64,000 nt of DNA from Beroe forskalii (taxonomy: Eukaryota > Ctenophora > Nuda > Beroida > Beroidae). Below the pieces are notes generated by a model, which saw only the letters and a list, made by a program, of their open reading frames with translations, was not told where the DNA came from and made no database searches. The stretch spans positions 1-64,000 of the forward strand of contig WFMF01000666.1 of the NCBI GenBank assembly GCA_011033025.1. The letters are read 5' to 3'. Position numbers and translations under genes: made by a program. Below are positions 1-12,165 of the stretch, piece by piece (the stretch's first letter is position 1; each line of letters opens with the position of its first letter).

Positions 1-380
1 ATAAAAAATTTTTTTTTAGTAACAAGCAAACAGCTGTAGTAGTGCACTTTCTTCTGTGTGTACTATGGCCATGATTCGCCATCGATTCATGATAATTTGT
101 GCACAATTTCATGTCTCATTACTCAATATCTATGCTGCTTTTTGACTCAAATATATCTGTTTTGACGGTGAACTTATGAGGAACCGCATTTTAACATTAT
201 CAACGGATCAGCTGAGCATTTAAATCTCTAGGAGATTGCTTATATGGAAAGTGAAGGATAAGCTCAATGAAGTGACTCATGAGGTGGCTAAGCTATGATA
301 GACTATAGGTACCTCCAATCCCCTTGAAGTATCTTAATTAGGAGTTTGATATGTGTTCCTCAATTTAATACGTATTTCAG
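1..380. other. AT-rich non-coding stretch
   Basis: No exon, repeat or RNA gene could be supported here. The last bases lead into a good splice acceptor at 370-380, so this is probably intron belonging to the following exon. Confidence 0.4.
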
Positions 381-479
381 GTGAATCTGACGGGTATCTC
401 AACGTGCAGACTGATTGGATCGGAAGAGTATGCTAATCAGATCCTAATTCTCAAGCTCAAGCTCTATACCAATTATCAT
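381..479 (+). CDS. Isolated internal exon, unrecognised protein
   Basis: A 99-bp stretch is open in one frame, phase 0 at both ends. It is preceded by a pyrimidine-rich acceptor (tatttcag at 373-380) and followed by a strong donor (gtgagt at 480-485). The 33 residues begin VNLTGISTC and end KLKLYTNYH. I recognise no family. No partner exon of matching phase could be fixed on the + strand, so the gene would extend left out of the window or use exons I cannot see. Opposite-strand coding around 767-801 (an open 35-bp block with AG and GT borders on the - strand) is an alternative reading of the neighbourhood. The call rests on splice sites and an open frame only. Confidence 0.4.
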
Positions 480-2277
480 GTGAGTCTGTTGTCATGTCAT
501 TTTGTCTGTGGTTTGGAAATGGGATGAATGTTATTGACTGGATCTATATTATGCTATGGAGGGTAGGGCGAGATTCAAATTTCCTTCCAAACTATCTGAA
601 ATCGATTGCAATGGTGTATTAAACGTACTAATGAAACCTAAATAAACTATCAAACTCAGCTAGTAAAACGCATTTCAATAAACATAAACATAGAATTATG
701 CACATAAGAATTCGTAGGTTTTCATATTTGTGATTTACGGGTTTTATCACTACAAACCGTACAATATACCTGGATCTGACGTGCTGAGCTTCAAAAGCTT
801 CTCCCTGCACGTGCAACATAGTTTAAGCACAGAATTGTATATAGAAAGAGGTAATTCCACTGGCAACCCCTACTATATATCATCTGTAAACTATTTAAAG
901 TCGAAGAGAAAAACAAGGCAGTTGAAGATTACGTAATTTTCATTCTCAAGAATGTCGGAAAGAGGGCGTCCACCATTGCATTAAATATCGTGGAAAGCTT
1001 GTAAAGTATAAGTAGCTCTTTTACAGCTCCCAAGATAAATATATTCAAAACGCTCGTAATGAGAAAACCCCGTACACAATGACAAAACACTCACACAGTA
1101 TAAAGGTAATGAGGTATCTAGTTTAGTAGACAAGTCGTAAAACTGACTCCCTATTTATATCATCCTGCAGCCACGTGTGGCACGTGTACAGGATACATCG
1201 TACAACTAAGTATACTATAAACACCCACCATGTAAACCACACTATTACCTTCTTACCTTGAGGGTAAGTGTGTAGAAAGCACATACCTACCAAATGGGGC
1301 ATTCCCATGTGGGAAGTGACGTATACAGTCTGAAGCCTGAAGTGCATCATTCGCTCTTATTGTAGCTGTAGACACCAGGTCGAGGGGCAAGGTTTTGGAA
1401 ACCGTTGGTTTTTAATCTGGTTTCTGGGGTATTAACACTCCACTAGTAGGATTTTACCCTACCCTCTGTCGCACACTTTTTCCACGGGGAGGAACATAAT
1501 TCTCCAAATTCTTCACCTTGAATTATTTCATTTTCTGAACAGTCTCAGATAGAAGAAATTTCTTTTTTATAAAATACTATTTACTAAGTATTTCCTAGCC
1601 TGCCTGCCCTATGTTTCATTGGCCATCACCCTTAGCAAATAAATGAGTGAATTGTTGTCTGAGGTAATATGTTGTTATATTTGAAAAATAATAGACAAGT
1701 TTAACATTAATTCATATAGAAATCTTTTAAAACAATCTTAAGTCGAACAGAATATAACTATAAACTTGACTAATTTGTCATTTTGTCAGATTTAAACAGG
1801 TTTAAACAGAGGGTAATATTATAATTATTTTTCTTAATTTCCAAAAACTTGTTCGCTCTGTCACTGTCAAGTGCTTCATGAAAAATAGCAACTCTTGTTT
1901 GAAATCCACATTCTAGTCAACAAAACCTTCAGTTTACGGAATTCACTGCATCTGCAATCTGCAGCCCCATATAATTGATCATTGGTAAAGGAATAAAGAT
2001 TTAGCTTTCCTAAATTATGGTTTCCTAATGATGTCCTAAACTTGTCTCTGCCGTTGGTAATTTCTGCTGCCTTCAACTTAGCAACTTCAAGTTGAAATTT
2101 CCTGCTGTGATAATTTGCGTGACTGCCGAATGCCTTAGAACCAAATTTGTCTCAGATGACCAACTTCATTTAATGCTAGCTTGGGACTCGGAGTACCAGC
2201 GCTAACCAGCCCAGGTTACATCGGGTTAGTTAATATATTCATTAAAGTTCATATGCATATAAGTGTTGAATATAGTG
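480..2277. other. Gene-poor interval
   Basis: AT-rich sequence with no convincing exon; short open frames on either strand lack splice sites or recognisable motifs. The final part is the 3' flank of the TSPO-like gene. Confidence 0.4.
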
Positions 2278-3299
2278 TCATCTCGCACTATTACCCCCCT
2301 CAATGTACTGATCATAGAACGGGAAGAAAGTGAAGAGTGCCGTGTAGGTTGTCCATAGTAAGATGGGCAGGAAGCTGAATCCTGCTATCTTGCTGACACT
2401 GGAGTAGAACACCAGCGCCACAATGAGGATGAGCCAGAGGATGGTGACGGCAGCGAAGGAGTAGAGGATGAAGTGTCCCACAATGAGGAGGGCAGGGTAG
2501 GCAAAGGAGAGGAGGAGGATCAGGATACCGAGGAGGAGGTAGGGTACGAACCTCCGACATCCTTTAACGTACCAAGTCCAGAAGAGGGAGAAACCTGTCG
2601 CTACGCACACCCCTGGGAGTAGGTGTTATGAAATGGTGGAGGTTCATATGGGAACGAAGAGAGGAAAATTAATTTCGTATTTTTGCTCATGCCCCAGCTC
2701 ACACTGGCTTTATTGCGATTTGAATTCTATTTTCAGATACAGGTGCCTCAATTCGTACTTCATAAAGTTGATTAGTCATAAGATATCTCTTGTAGTTTTT
2801 TAATCCAAGTGGTTTGCAACTTACCACACCAGACCCCACCGAAGGCGTAGAAGGGAAGTTTGAGAGGGCTCTCTAACACTAACTCATACCACATGTCAGG
2901 TGAGTACATGAGACATGCTGCCCATACCCCCACACACGCCAACCCTGTGTTTGGAGATGGTGATTGAAATCTAAATACTGCGAATATTCCAAGTTGAAGA
3001 TGGTAATTTTCAGTCGACCAATGAAAATGAAATGGAGAAGATATCTTTATACTTTCATCTTTGAAAAATTCCATTGCCATTGGAAATCATCCCTTCTCTT
3101 TTCTCCGAAGTCTAGCAAAGTAACTATTAACTAACCTGGTAAAAATACGAAAGAGAAGCCCACGACTATTTTCACTGCTATTCTGTCGTCCCTGTGTACA
3201 GGACTGCACCGGGACTCGTAGTAACTGAGGGAAAATTGCCTGTGACTTACCAATAAGGACAAGACATGAATCATTCAGGACATGAAGACATAAGATCAT
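2278..3299 (-). CDS. TSPO: TSPO-family (peripheral benzodiazepine receptor) membrane protein
   Basis: TspO/MBR-family proteins are five-helix proteins of the outer mitochondrial membrane that bind porphyrins and cholesterol. Three exons fit in phase: 3299-3251 (start ATG, ends phase 1 at gtaagt), 2944-2825 (ends phase 1 at gtaag) and 2612-2278 (stop TGA at 2280-2278). The product is about 166 residues; the animal family is about 169. From memory of human TSPO, exon 2 gives MWYELVLESP against the family WYaGLqKP, and VWC-G-VCVATG against VWGTLYSAMG. Exon 3 gives VPYLLLG, SFAYPALL (family NWAWPPIF) and SVSKIAGFSFLPILLWTTY (family QVSPLAARLLYPYLAWLAF), at matching spacing. It then ends in a short tail with FYDQ where the family has WRDN. 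Exon 1, only 16 codons, is the weakest part: its ATG, donor and phase fit, but an alternative first exon further upstream cannot be excluded. Confidence 0.78.
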
Positions 3300-3379
3300 T
3301 TCAGAACCATCATAGCAAATCTTATAACCATCATAGCAAATCTTATATGTGACATCGCCATAATTATGACATCGCTAAT

Positions 3380-3745
3380 TAGCCACTTAGCACCATGAAA
3401 GTGACGTGATTATTTCACCCATTCATCCCCTGAAAGCTACTTCATTCTTTTGAATAACCCTCTGAAAGCGACCCCTGAAAATGACCCAGAAGAAAAAGAC
3501 GTCTTGACGCTACCTCATCTTTGTGCCTATTAAACCTCTGACAACTTGGGGAGCTACCTCATGGCTCGTCCTACCTCATCCTTATGCCGGGCAGCCATTA
3601 AACCCCTGAAAGTGACTACCTCATCCTTATGGTTTATTTCATGAAGGTACCTCATCCTTTAACCCCCTGAATGCGACTCCTGAAAGTGACCCAGCTGAAA
3701 GAAACGCCTTGAAGGTAACTCATCCTTATGCCGGGCACGTCCCCG
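3380..3745. repeat. Divergent tandem repeat 5' of TSPO-like gene
   Basis: Scrambled copies of a few short phrases recur: ctacctcatccttatgccgg, cccctgaaagtgac and the ttaacccc/ctgaatgcgac variants. Copies lie near 3420-3480, 3530-3620 and 3630-3740. The repeat lies just upstream of the likely TSPO start and may cover its promoter. No coding sense was found in it, although an ATG-led acidic frame reads leftward from 3789. Confidence 0.55.
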
Positions 3746-4441
3746 TTCTCCTCCTCCTCCTCACTCTCCTGTAGGTCCCCTGCAGACATCATACTGACAT
3801 GGGAGTCAGGTTGGAATATCCTGCAATCCTGGCAATCCTAACTGGGTAACATTATTTGATAAAGCAACCATAAAATTTCAGAATTTAACAACTTGAAATT
3901 AGTTGCGAAATAATTATTTACAGTTAATGCTGAGTAAAACGTGGAATAATTATTGTTCGCTACTTGTTGTATCACTATCAGTATGCAATGCATAAAATCC
4001 CCATTTTATTCTTTGCCCCAGTCAGAATTTAGAAACACTACGTTGGTATCATTCATAATATGATATCATACCTTGCCACCTTAATAGTTACTACAGCTGA
4101 AGGGATATGCGTAGTCTATCTACTTCCCTCATATTATCCAGCATATATCCTGTATTTGATGCTAGCGCAACCAGAGCAACCTAACTTGTAACTATTTTCG
4201 GAGGATTGTAAGCTCCGCTTACAATCCTGGAGGCTCTCTCGCAATCCTGGTTGCAATCCTGGTTGCAGCTGATTAGATTATTGTGAGGGTGAGCTGTAGT
4301 AAAACACTGCTGCTGAGAGCAGCAACTTGCAAGCTCTCTAAAGCGGTGGTTGCACTTCCAGCCGGCATGATCCCAGTCTGTTCAATTAAGTTTCAAAGAG
4401 TGGGCCACTTCTAGCGAGAAAAAAATTGATTAAAATGATTA
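3746..4441. other. Intergenic, nothing clear
   Basis: No exon supported. A short run around 4200-4265 repeats the phrase gcaatcctgg three or four times. The rest is ordinary AT-rich DNA. Confidence 0.4.
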
Positions 4442-5084
4442 CCTTATTGTAGGAAATTAAGCACTCAGAAAATTAAGCACCAATGCCTCTAAAAGGGCCT
4501 AATTTCATGGTGCTTAATGACGTGCTGGCTTAATTTTGAATACCTCAATTTTCAATTAATTTTGGGATTCAAAATGGCATAAATGTTCGATATTTTGCTA
4601 CATTTTCAGTGATAATGTAAAGCAATGAAAGTACAGAATTTGCCAACTTACAAATCTAAGCCCACCACATATTTCATATTGTCATTTAGATATCAGTAGT
4701 TTTTGAATATGATTAAATCATATAAATATAATGAACTCACTGTGTGATTAAGGTAAAAAGCGGCAATTAAAGAATCATGTATCAACTTATACATACGTAA
4801 TACATACATACATAGGAAATACCTGCGTTTCATTTCATTATGATAAAACAAATTTTAATGCCTTGATTTATGCTACTCAAATCTGTTTATAACAGACGCA
4901 CATAAAAAATTGCGTGTAATTTGAATACATTATGGAAACATTGCATTAAGCTTCATGAAATGAAGCCTACATTTAATTACCCTAACATGTAATTAAGCAC
5001 CAGACCTCTCAAAAGGGCCTAATTTCATGGTGCTTATTGACGTGTTGGCTTAATTTTTTGAGTGCTTAATTTCCTACAATAAGG
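4442..5084. mobile_element. MITE with ~40-bp inverted ends and TA target site
   Basis: The left end ccttattgtaggaaattaag matches the reverse complement of the right end (5048-5084) over about 40 bp with one or two changes. Both ends abut TA (4440-4441 and 5085-5086), the target duplication expected for Tc1/mariner-type insertion. Each side also carries a direct ~60-bp subterminal block containing gggcctaatttcatggtgct (about 4493-4515 and 5015-5035). There is no open frame, so it is a non-autonomous DNA element. Confidence 0.85.
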
Positions 5085-5086
5085 TA

Positions 5087-5360
5087 TAGCCTCTCGTATC
5101 AATATCAGCTACCTGCACTAGAGCACTTAATCATAAAGTTGACATCCTTAATCTCCTTGTATGTATCAATTTTGTATGTTAACATAAATTATTAATAGGT
5201 AATGACTCGACGAATTTTACAATTTCATTGAATTTCTGGCCGTACATGATTGACAAACTTCAGACTTTTTTTAAAAAGAAATACAGAGTTCAAATTTCGA
5301 ATATTTTCACGCTCAGATGAAGGAAAAAGGCTCAAAAATATACAATTTTAGCAAAAATTT
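5087..5360. other. AT-rich intergenic DNA
   Basis: Nothing supportable was seen between the MITE and the GC-rich palindromic patch. Confidence 0.4.
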
Positions 5361-5363
5361 CCC

Positions 5364-5490
5364 CCACCAGGGGCTCTGCCCCTGGACCCCGCTGGGGGCT
5401 GCGCCCCCAGACCCCTGCCGTAGCTCGCTCGGCGCCGCTCCGCGGCACCTCGCTCGCAACCAACAGCTACAATGCTCGCTTCGCTCGCAC
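5364..5490. repeat. GC-rich nested palindromes
   Basis: Successive short inverted repeats in otherwise AT-rich DNA: ggggctctgcccc, then gggggctgcgccccc, then ggcgccgctccgcgg, then gctcgcttcgctcgc. Each can form a compact hairpin. A related hairpin (ggggctgctgcccc) recurs alone at about 10982-10996. No gene is implied, since frames crossing it are short on both strands. Confidence 0.7.
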
Positions 5491-7336
5491 AGGATTGGCA
5501 ACCAACCCGACCTTTATTCCAACCTGACATGGGAGTCAGTAGTCAGGAGGGATGCTGTTAGTGGTCTTGCAATGGTGGTAGTGGTACAAACTATGTCCTG
5601 TTGACATAGACCTGACAGAGAGTGATGGGTTATTGGTCTAGTAAATGTTGTAGCGGTGCTCCCTATCTCCTGCTGACATTGACCTAAGAAAGGTGGGTCA
5701 GAGATCATCGGAGACGAGATTAGATTGCAATTCATGGATTGAAAACTGGGTCAGAGACGACTGAAATTCATGAATAACAAGATCATATGAAAAGGTCATT
5801 GGTTTAATAAGGGACTACGGTTTGGAGCTTTCTCCACGGCTACACTAAACTGCAATGCGAGACAGCTGTATGCAGCATTGAAGAGAACATAAGGCCTGCT
5901 GCAGCTTAGAATATGGTAATAAACGCAATTTCAAATGAGCTGCTCGAACACTCATTTTATAATTCGTAGCTGTTAGTTTCAGAAGGATTGTTAAACAGCA
6001 AAGCCTGGGCAAATATACCAAAGACCTTTGATTTATGTCAGGATTACAGGGGACATGTAAATTGCAATATTAAACAGGGAGAGATCCTAGGGAGAACTCT
6101 CATCAGAGGAGGATAATACGGAGACTAGGAGTTATGAAGTAGCAAAGGAGTGTACAATAGAGCAATAGAAAGTTACCACTATAGCAGCTATTATTGATCT
6201 GATGATGGTCTGTATATACACACTACACACACCTGCGGTACAAACACTTGATGAAATGTATACACTTCATGTGATTAAAGGTGACTCATTTGACATTCAC
6301 CATGGAAACTAGTGGGCCGTCTGATGCAGAGTGATTTATTCATTTAATCTCACGAGGCCTGAGGCACAAAAACAAAATACAGTTACAGGCTGTTTCAAAC
6401 CTCCAACACTCAAACAATAAACATAAATTCAATGTTTTTTCCACATTCAATACAGCTATGAAGGCTATGATAATTAAATAAATTTACAAAATCCACGAAA
6501 CCAGAAGGGAGTGAAATTTTGGAGGAGAATTATAAAATTCCAAAGCGCCTTTACTTTTAAAATATTGTGAAATACCAATAGAGAATGAACTCCAGAGCAA
6601 CAGGCAATTATCACTCAGTACACAGCCCATTTATATTTAAACGGAGAGAGAGATTGTTAGGTTGTTAGTAGGTACAACAACAGCATATGTGTACATATTA
6701 CACATACTATACTGTGAATCCTATATTAGCAGAGCTCAGTCGACGACGAGAAAGAGCTTGAACTATACAAAATACGTCATATATTATGGAGGAACGAAAT
6801 GTTATAAGTGTCTGATCCTGCAAGTTTAAACTGTGTATGTGGGTAATATGACACAGAGAAGGACTGGAGAGAAGGTTTTAAACCACCGCTTAATTTGGGC
6901 TACTTGAAGCGACAATTTGCAACCCATGAAGGTTTGAGCAACATTGAATATATATCATACGACATTGCGAGTGCTCCATGCGACTTTTTAAATAACCCTA
7001 GACCGACCATGCAGCATACATAACAAGAACGTATGATATGCTGGTTTAATAATAACCAGGCTATACTAGTTCCTTCAGTCATTACCTTGAATACACAATA
7101 AACCCGATTAAATACGATGAAAATGGATACCATATATTTCGCATGATGCATGATGATGATCACAGCATGAGCTGCTGAATCAGGGCGAATATAGCATATA
7201 CACGAGTTGGATAATGATCTCGTAGTTATATAGAGTGGACAGCTAATTGGTTTGTTAAGGAGTGGAGTACCTGGTAGATGTTAGGAGCATGTTAATAAGG
7301 AGTGGTATATAGCAGCCAGGCATACAGCTATTTATA
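5491..7336. other. Intergenic, no supported gene
   Basis: Short phrases recur around 5525-5690 (variants of cctgacatgggag / ctgctgacattgacct), suggesting an old duplication, but no exon structure could be built. The remainder is plain AT-rich sequence. Confidence 0.4.
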
Positions 7337-7433
7337 CGCCGCGCGCGAGAAATAGCCTGGTAGGATGACGTCATTATCATATCATGATGTAGTGAGTTGA
7401 TGACGTTGAACCGCCTATTTCTCGTGCGCGGCG
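7337..7433. mobile_element. Short foldback element, copy 1
   Basis: Arms cgccgcgcgcgagaaatag (7337-7355) and ctatttctcgtgcgcggcg (7415-7433) are near-perfect reverse complements around a core with gatgacgtcattatcat and gtagtgagttgatgacg. A second copy with the same arms and core lies at about 46477-46575, which shows this is a mobile or spread family and not a chance palindrome. Confidence 0.75.
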
Positions 7434-10320
7434 TTTAGATATACCAGGGTGTATTTTTCATGTTAGAGCTCGCACTGGAACAGAATAGGCTCTGAAAAAA
7501 TGGGGTCGATGTGATGGGTTAAAGAGGGTGCTTGGTTTCCAGGAAACGCTTACTTTTGGTGGGGGGTTTTAAATGGTTTGTCTGCCGTTTGGCTATGAAC
7601 GGAAGGTGAAGTCAACATGGTTTCCTCTAACGAAGTCTTTATAATGAGGAACCTGAAATTTCCTTTCGTTTGGTGTATTCCTACACAGCTCAATAGAGCA
7701 ATAGATCTACTCGAGGTACCAGTATTCAGTAACGTTTGAAATAGAGCTAGGTTCGTGGACATCAGTCCGAATATTAGATGAGGTTAAGTTCTAAACTCCT
7801 GGTAGCTTTCTCAAGAAACAGCAGCTACCCAGTTGGATGATTTCCAGCCATTACCATCATGGCAAACTGTCCACTGTCGATAAAACAAACAATAATTGGC
7901 ATTTATCTAAAACATGGCAGGTATAAAGACAATATAAGCCACAATACGACCAATGGACTGAAGCATATGTGCATAGAACTAGACGCCAACTTAACACAAA
8001 ATAGTTAAAATATAATGAGATTTGTTAAACTACAGTTCTCATTCTTCATATATAGTTTATCTGATCCTATGGCGGCAAGCAGGGTCTCCTTTATACCTCA
8101 GTTTAACTTGCACGTGCAAATAATTGCCGGGCGCGAACAAATAATAGGTGATTGACTGCGACGTAATGGTTTAAAGGGGCCAAGTTTGTAATACCCATCC
8201 TAAAAATTCTGATGAATTTTGCAGAAAAATACACAATGGCTGCTACGACTAATAACTTTTGAAAACGGCTGCTTTTAAAGGTGGCTTTGGCCTTTGCCGA
8301 CAATCGGAATGTCAGCTAGCTAAACTAGAATTCTAGTTTGATTTGAAGATAATGAGTTTTCGTACAAATGATCAACCTACAATGACTTCTATTTTCAGTA
8401 CAAAATCAAAATTACTGAATTATCATTGCATTGGCAAACAAAGCTCTAACAAATTGCACTATACAACAAACAAATCTCTCAGAGAAAGTACACTACAACA
8501 AGCAAACAATAATATAATTCCCTTCCTAGCACTGTCACCAGGCGACAAGAGTCCGTACCACAACATATAATCCAGCTCATAAGTATAAACTATACACAGC
8601 GCCATGGGATTATCATCAGGTTTATGTTAGGGTGATGTCACAGTCATAGTTCAGAGTGGACGAATAGTGCCGTAACTATGTAATATAGGTACGACCTTTT
8701 CTATATACAACAGGGAGTTAAGGGTGCAGGTTATCCGATTAAGTCCTGATAATCTCATAGCGCTGTAATTACAATTTACACACCGCACATACCTGAGAGG
8801 ATTGTAGGCACAGTGACGTCCTCAGTTGAGTGAGTTGATCTCACATTCTGACATCACTGCAAACATCTTTATTGTTCTGCGTGTCCTATAGTGGGACAAA
8901 GATGAATTTCTTTGCATAACGGTGCATTCAACATAATATTCAGAAAATACCTTATTACATGAAATTAGGAATCTTTCACATATTACGTATAATCAAGTTT
9001 TGGCCGCTTCAACTCCCATCCATGATCCTGGGCTCGTAATGCAAAGCCCAACCCCGTAATCATGGCTGTCCCTCCTACCTACTTAGCTGCTTGAGTAGAC
9101 AATGAAGAAAATGGGATAGTGTAATAATCGAATATTGATTTTTGAGTGCTTCTAGATTTAATATTGATTTTTCAAAAATCAAACGGTCAAGTTTCGTCAT
9201 AAAGAAAAATCCATTTCACCGACCATTAATTGTACCCATTTTAGAAATTTTAAACGGAAGAACCGTAATTTTTGAGTGCGTCTAGAATAAATTATGATTT
9301 TTATTACTATCATATTTTAATTTTTCGAACTGATAATGAAATGATCGTAACCTAAAAATATTCCTGATGAATAGATTCAAAAACAGCTACAATCAATTTC
9401 AAAAGGTTTCAGCTTTTAAACTGAAATTCAGCCACTTCTTACTCTTTTCCAGTGGGAAGCTTCTCAAAACCTAGTCCTGACTTGGTTAGAACCTTGTACA
9501 AGACTTAAAAGAAGTTTCTCTCTTAATAAGCAAGAGACTATAACATTGTATTCAGATCTTTGTTTCAACTTTGGAAAATTTTGATGAAAATATTAAGGAA
9601 AGGTTTGAAAAATCAACCATCAAAGTTCTCATCATCACCCCGATCTCCCATTATACCTTTTACACCCCTGCACGTCCTTATGACGTTAGCAATTTAGCAT
9701 ACGTCACTAGTTTAATGGGTCGTAGAACCCTGGTACCCACCCATACTGCATGAGTTAACGTCATGTTGTGACGCACACACACTGCGACTGGACTGCGCGG
9801 TATCTGCAGTCTAATCAAAGCTAGAAAACATTCGATTCAAATTCTAACTATTAATGATATCGAGTGAATTTGAACCGTGAAAATATTAAACAAACGCCCA
9901 TTTACGTGCTTTTGTTCATGAATATCAAAGAAAAATCGATAATGCGTAGAATGAAAATGATCGTAGCAATGAATAACCAAGTTATATAGGTAATGCCCCT
10001 AAGTGGATATTGTTTGTTTTTCTAAATACCCCTTCTTAGCTCTAGCCGTATATAAAAACGTTATGTATTGAACTAACTGATGCTTGATTGGCGATTCATA
10101 ATATATAGTACACGCCTATAATTATTGATGTATGTCAGTTTTTTGATTTGATGACACATTTGCTTTCCTTCTACGCTCACGTTGCATTGAAGTTGAACCG
10201 GTAAAATGCGTCCAAATTTATATTTTGCAAACACGGTATGTTGCGGCCTTGGCTTACAAAAGTATTCTAACCGGGGGAGGGGTGATAAACTTGGGGAGAT
10301 TTCGAATTGGTGGTGCAGGG
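7434..10320. other. Intergenic, no supported gene
   Basis: AT-rich DNA. The phrase tttttgagtgcttctaga recurs as tttttgagtgcgtctaga about 130 bp later (9140s and 9270s), probably a relic repeat. No exon with two good splice sites was found. Confidence 0.4.
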
Positions 10321-10334
10321 TGCTGAGAAGCGTT

Positions 10335-10605
10335 TTGAGACATCGGATGGGTGAAAGAGGAAAGATTAATGAGAACGAGAATGAGACATGGTATGGGTGA
10401 AAGAAGAGATCAATGAAGAGAACCTGAATGAGACTTGGGATTGGTGAAACAGGAAAGATCAATGAGAACCTGAGTGAGACTTGTAATGGGTGAAAGAGAA
10501 GATCATTGAAAACCTGAATGAGACTTGGGATTGGTGAAAGAGGAAAGATCAATGAGAACGAAAATGAGACTTGGGATGAGTGAAAGAAGAGATGAATGAT
10601 AACGT
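10335..10605. repeat. 46-bp minisatellite, about six copies
   Basis: The phrase agacttgggattggtgaaag recurs with small changes at 10384, 10431, 10477, 10521 and 10567, a spacing of 44-47 bp, with gatcaatgagaacctga between. A 200-codon open frame on the - strand runs through the array, but it is simply the repeat read in a stop-free frame and is not annotated as a gene. Confidence 0.85.
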
Positions 10606-10675
10606 GATCTGAGCGATTGTGTATCGGGAATGGGGCCTGGAGATGGTAACAAATGATACATTTATACCTGACCAA

Positions 10676-11659
10676 AGCTGAAGAATTGGCATTGGTCAGG
10701 TGGGGTTGTTATATTGGGCCCTGGTGATTGGTACTGATGTCGTTCTGAAAAATGAACCATTCAATAATCGCGAAAAATATGAAACATATTTGGTACCAAA
10801 ATCGCCAAAGTCAGACACAAAAAGAAAACAGTGAAGTCACAAAAAATGCACCATTTGTTGAAAGCCCGAGTAATTATGTGCATCAAAAAAGGTTCGATTT
10901 GAGACAATTGTGAAGGATCCGGAACAAACATGTTTTTAAAGTCCTCTCAATGGGACACAAGCCAAAGCATGTCTCGGTTCTGGGGCTGCTGCCCCAGACC
11001 CCGTGAAGTAAAGTTGTAAATTAAGCTATTAAGGTGGGTGCGATCGAAAAGAAATTATGGTATAGTGTCCCGGCCAATCGGCCCAGCGGCCAAAACTACT
11101 AAAGTATTAACAGGCGGATTTTCCTTGATGGAAGGTTGGGTTGTGGCAAATATCTGCTGTTATGAGTTTATGACGATTGTAAATTTCAAATTTCGCAGAA
11201 AAATAACAGCTAGGACACTAGGTCCACTTATCAAGGATCCTCTATGCTAAAATTTGTTATTTTGGAAATCTACGAATTTACTCTGCTAGCAGTTTTCGCC
11301 ATCGGAAAGCTCCCCTCTTGTTTATTTCGCTTGATTTCTTTATATTCCACTTGTTAATTTGGTTTTGACTTAGACACGCTCCGTTATGCCTTATTCTTTA
11401 ATATCAGCTCCAATTCGAATTATTAAAAAAGTTTTACTTGAAACCATGGTCTCTTAATAATACCAGTTCGCATATACTCCAGTTCACTTTGAAAACATTT
11501 TGTCATCAAATCATTTGGGTGTCAAACAGTGACAACATTTCTTATTTGTTAGCACCCATAACCTTGGACAATTGTACTCTGCCCCCTGGCTATAGATCTG
11601 TTCAGTTCTTTTTCAACCTGACATCTTGTGATTTATTTTGTTTGATAGTATAATTCATA
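10676..11659. other. Intergenic, no supported gene
   Basis: Contains the single hairpin ggggctgctgcccc with flanking agacccc near 10982. A 70-codon + frame from 11038 has no recognisable motif or splice support and is not called. Confidence 0.4.
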
Positions 11660-12081
11660 CCTTATTGGCCTTTATTTAGCCGGCCTTTTTTTAACCGGCC
11701 CTATGGACAAAAATCGAATCATTTATGAACCGTTTTAACCGGCTCCTTGGACAAAATTTTTTCTATTGGTTACCAGATCAAGGATTTTATCCTCTGAAAT
11801 GGCCACTAAAACCCATAATACTTAATAAATTGCATCAAAAGACCCCAATACCGATCTAATCGTTAATTTGATGATACAGGTCATTATCGTGTCATATAAT
11901 GACGTTCAAGGGAATTTAACATTGTAAAATGCAAGTCATAAAAGTTTCCTTTGACCTAGATTGACTGGCCTTTAATTTGGCCGGCCCCACTTTTAACCGG
12001 CCTTTTTTGAACCGGCCCTTTGGACAAAAATCTCAAAGTCGTTTTTGTCCTTAAGGGCCGGTTAAATAAAGGCCAATAAGG
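11660..12081. mobile_element. MITE with CCTTATTGG ends
   Basis: The left end ccttattggcctttatttag is the reverse complement of the right end (ctaaataaaggccaataagg type, 12058-12081) over about 25 bp. Subterminal blocks with ccggcc, ttaaccggcc and tttggacaaaaatc recur on both sides. The flanks are TA on the left and TT on the right, so the target duplication is not perfect. It has no open frame. A partial relative sits at 45775-45862 (ttaagggccggttaaattag) and another decayed piece near 14577-14665. Confidence 0.8.
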
Positions 12082-12084
12082 TTT

Positions 12085-12162
12085 AATTGGTTTTAGCCTA
12101 CTTTAGCCTCCTTTAGCCAACTTTAGCCTACTTTAGCCTACATTTAGCCTACTTTAGCTCTG
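12085..12162 (+). repeat. 10-bp tandem repeat (TTTAGCCTAC)
   Basis: About six copies of tttagcctac, one interrupted by an extra base. It ends four bases before the start codon of the next gene, so it would lie in that gene's 5' UTR or core promoter. Confidence 0.8.
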
Positions 12163-12165
12163 AAG

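Noticed and set aside
3700-3789. ATG-led acidic frame (MSAGDLQESEEEEENGD) as the TSPO first exon
   Set aside because: It runs through the local tandem repeat, has no donor of the right phase, and the 3299-3251 exon fits exactly.
10073-10675. 200-codon open frame on the - strand, the longest in the window
   Set aside because: It is the 46-bp minisatellite read through in a stop-free frame; residues repeat with the DNA unit and there is no motif or splice support.
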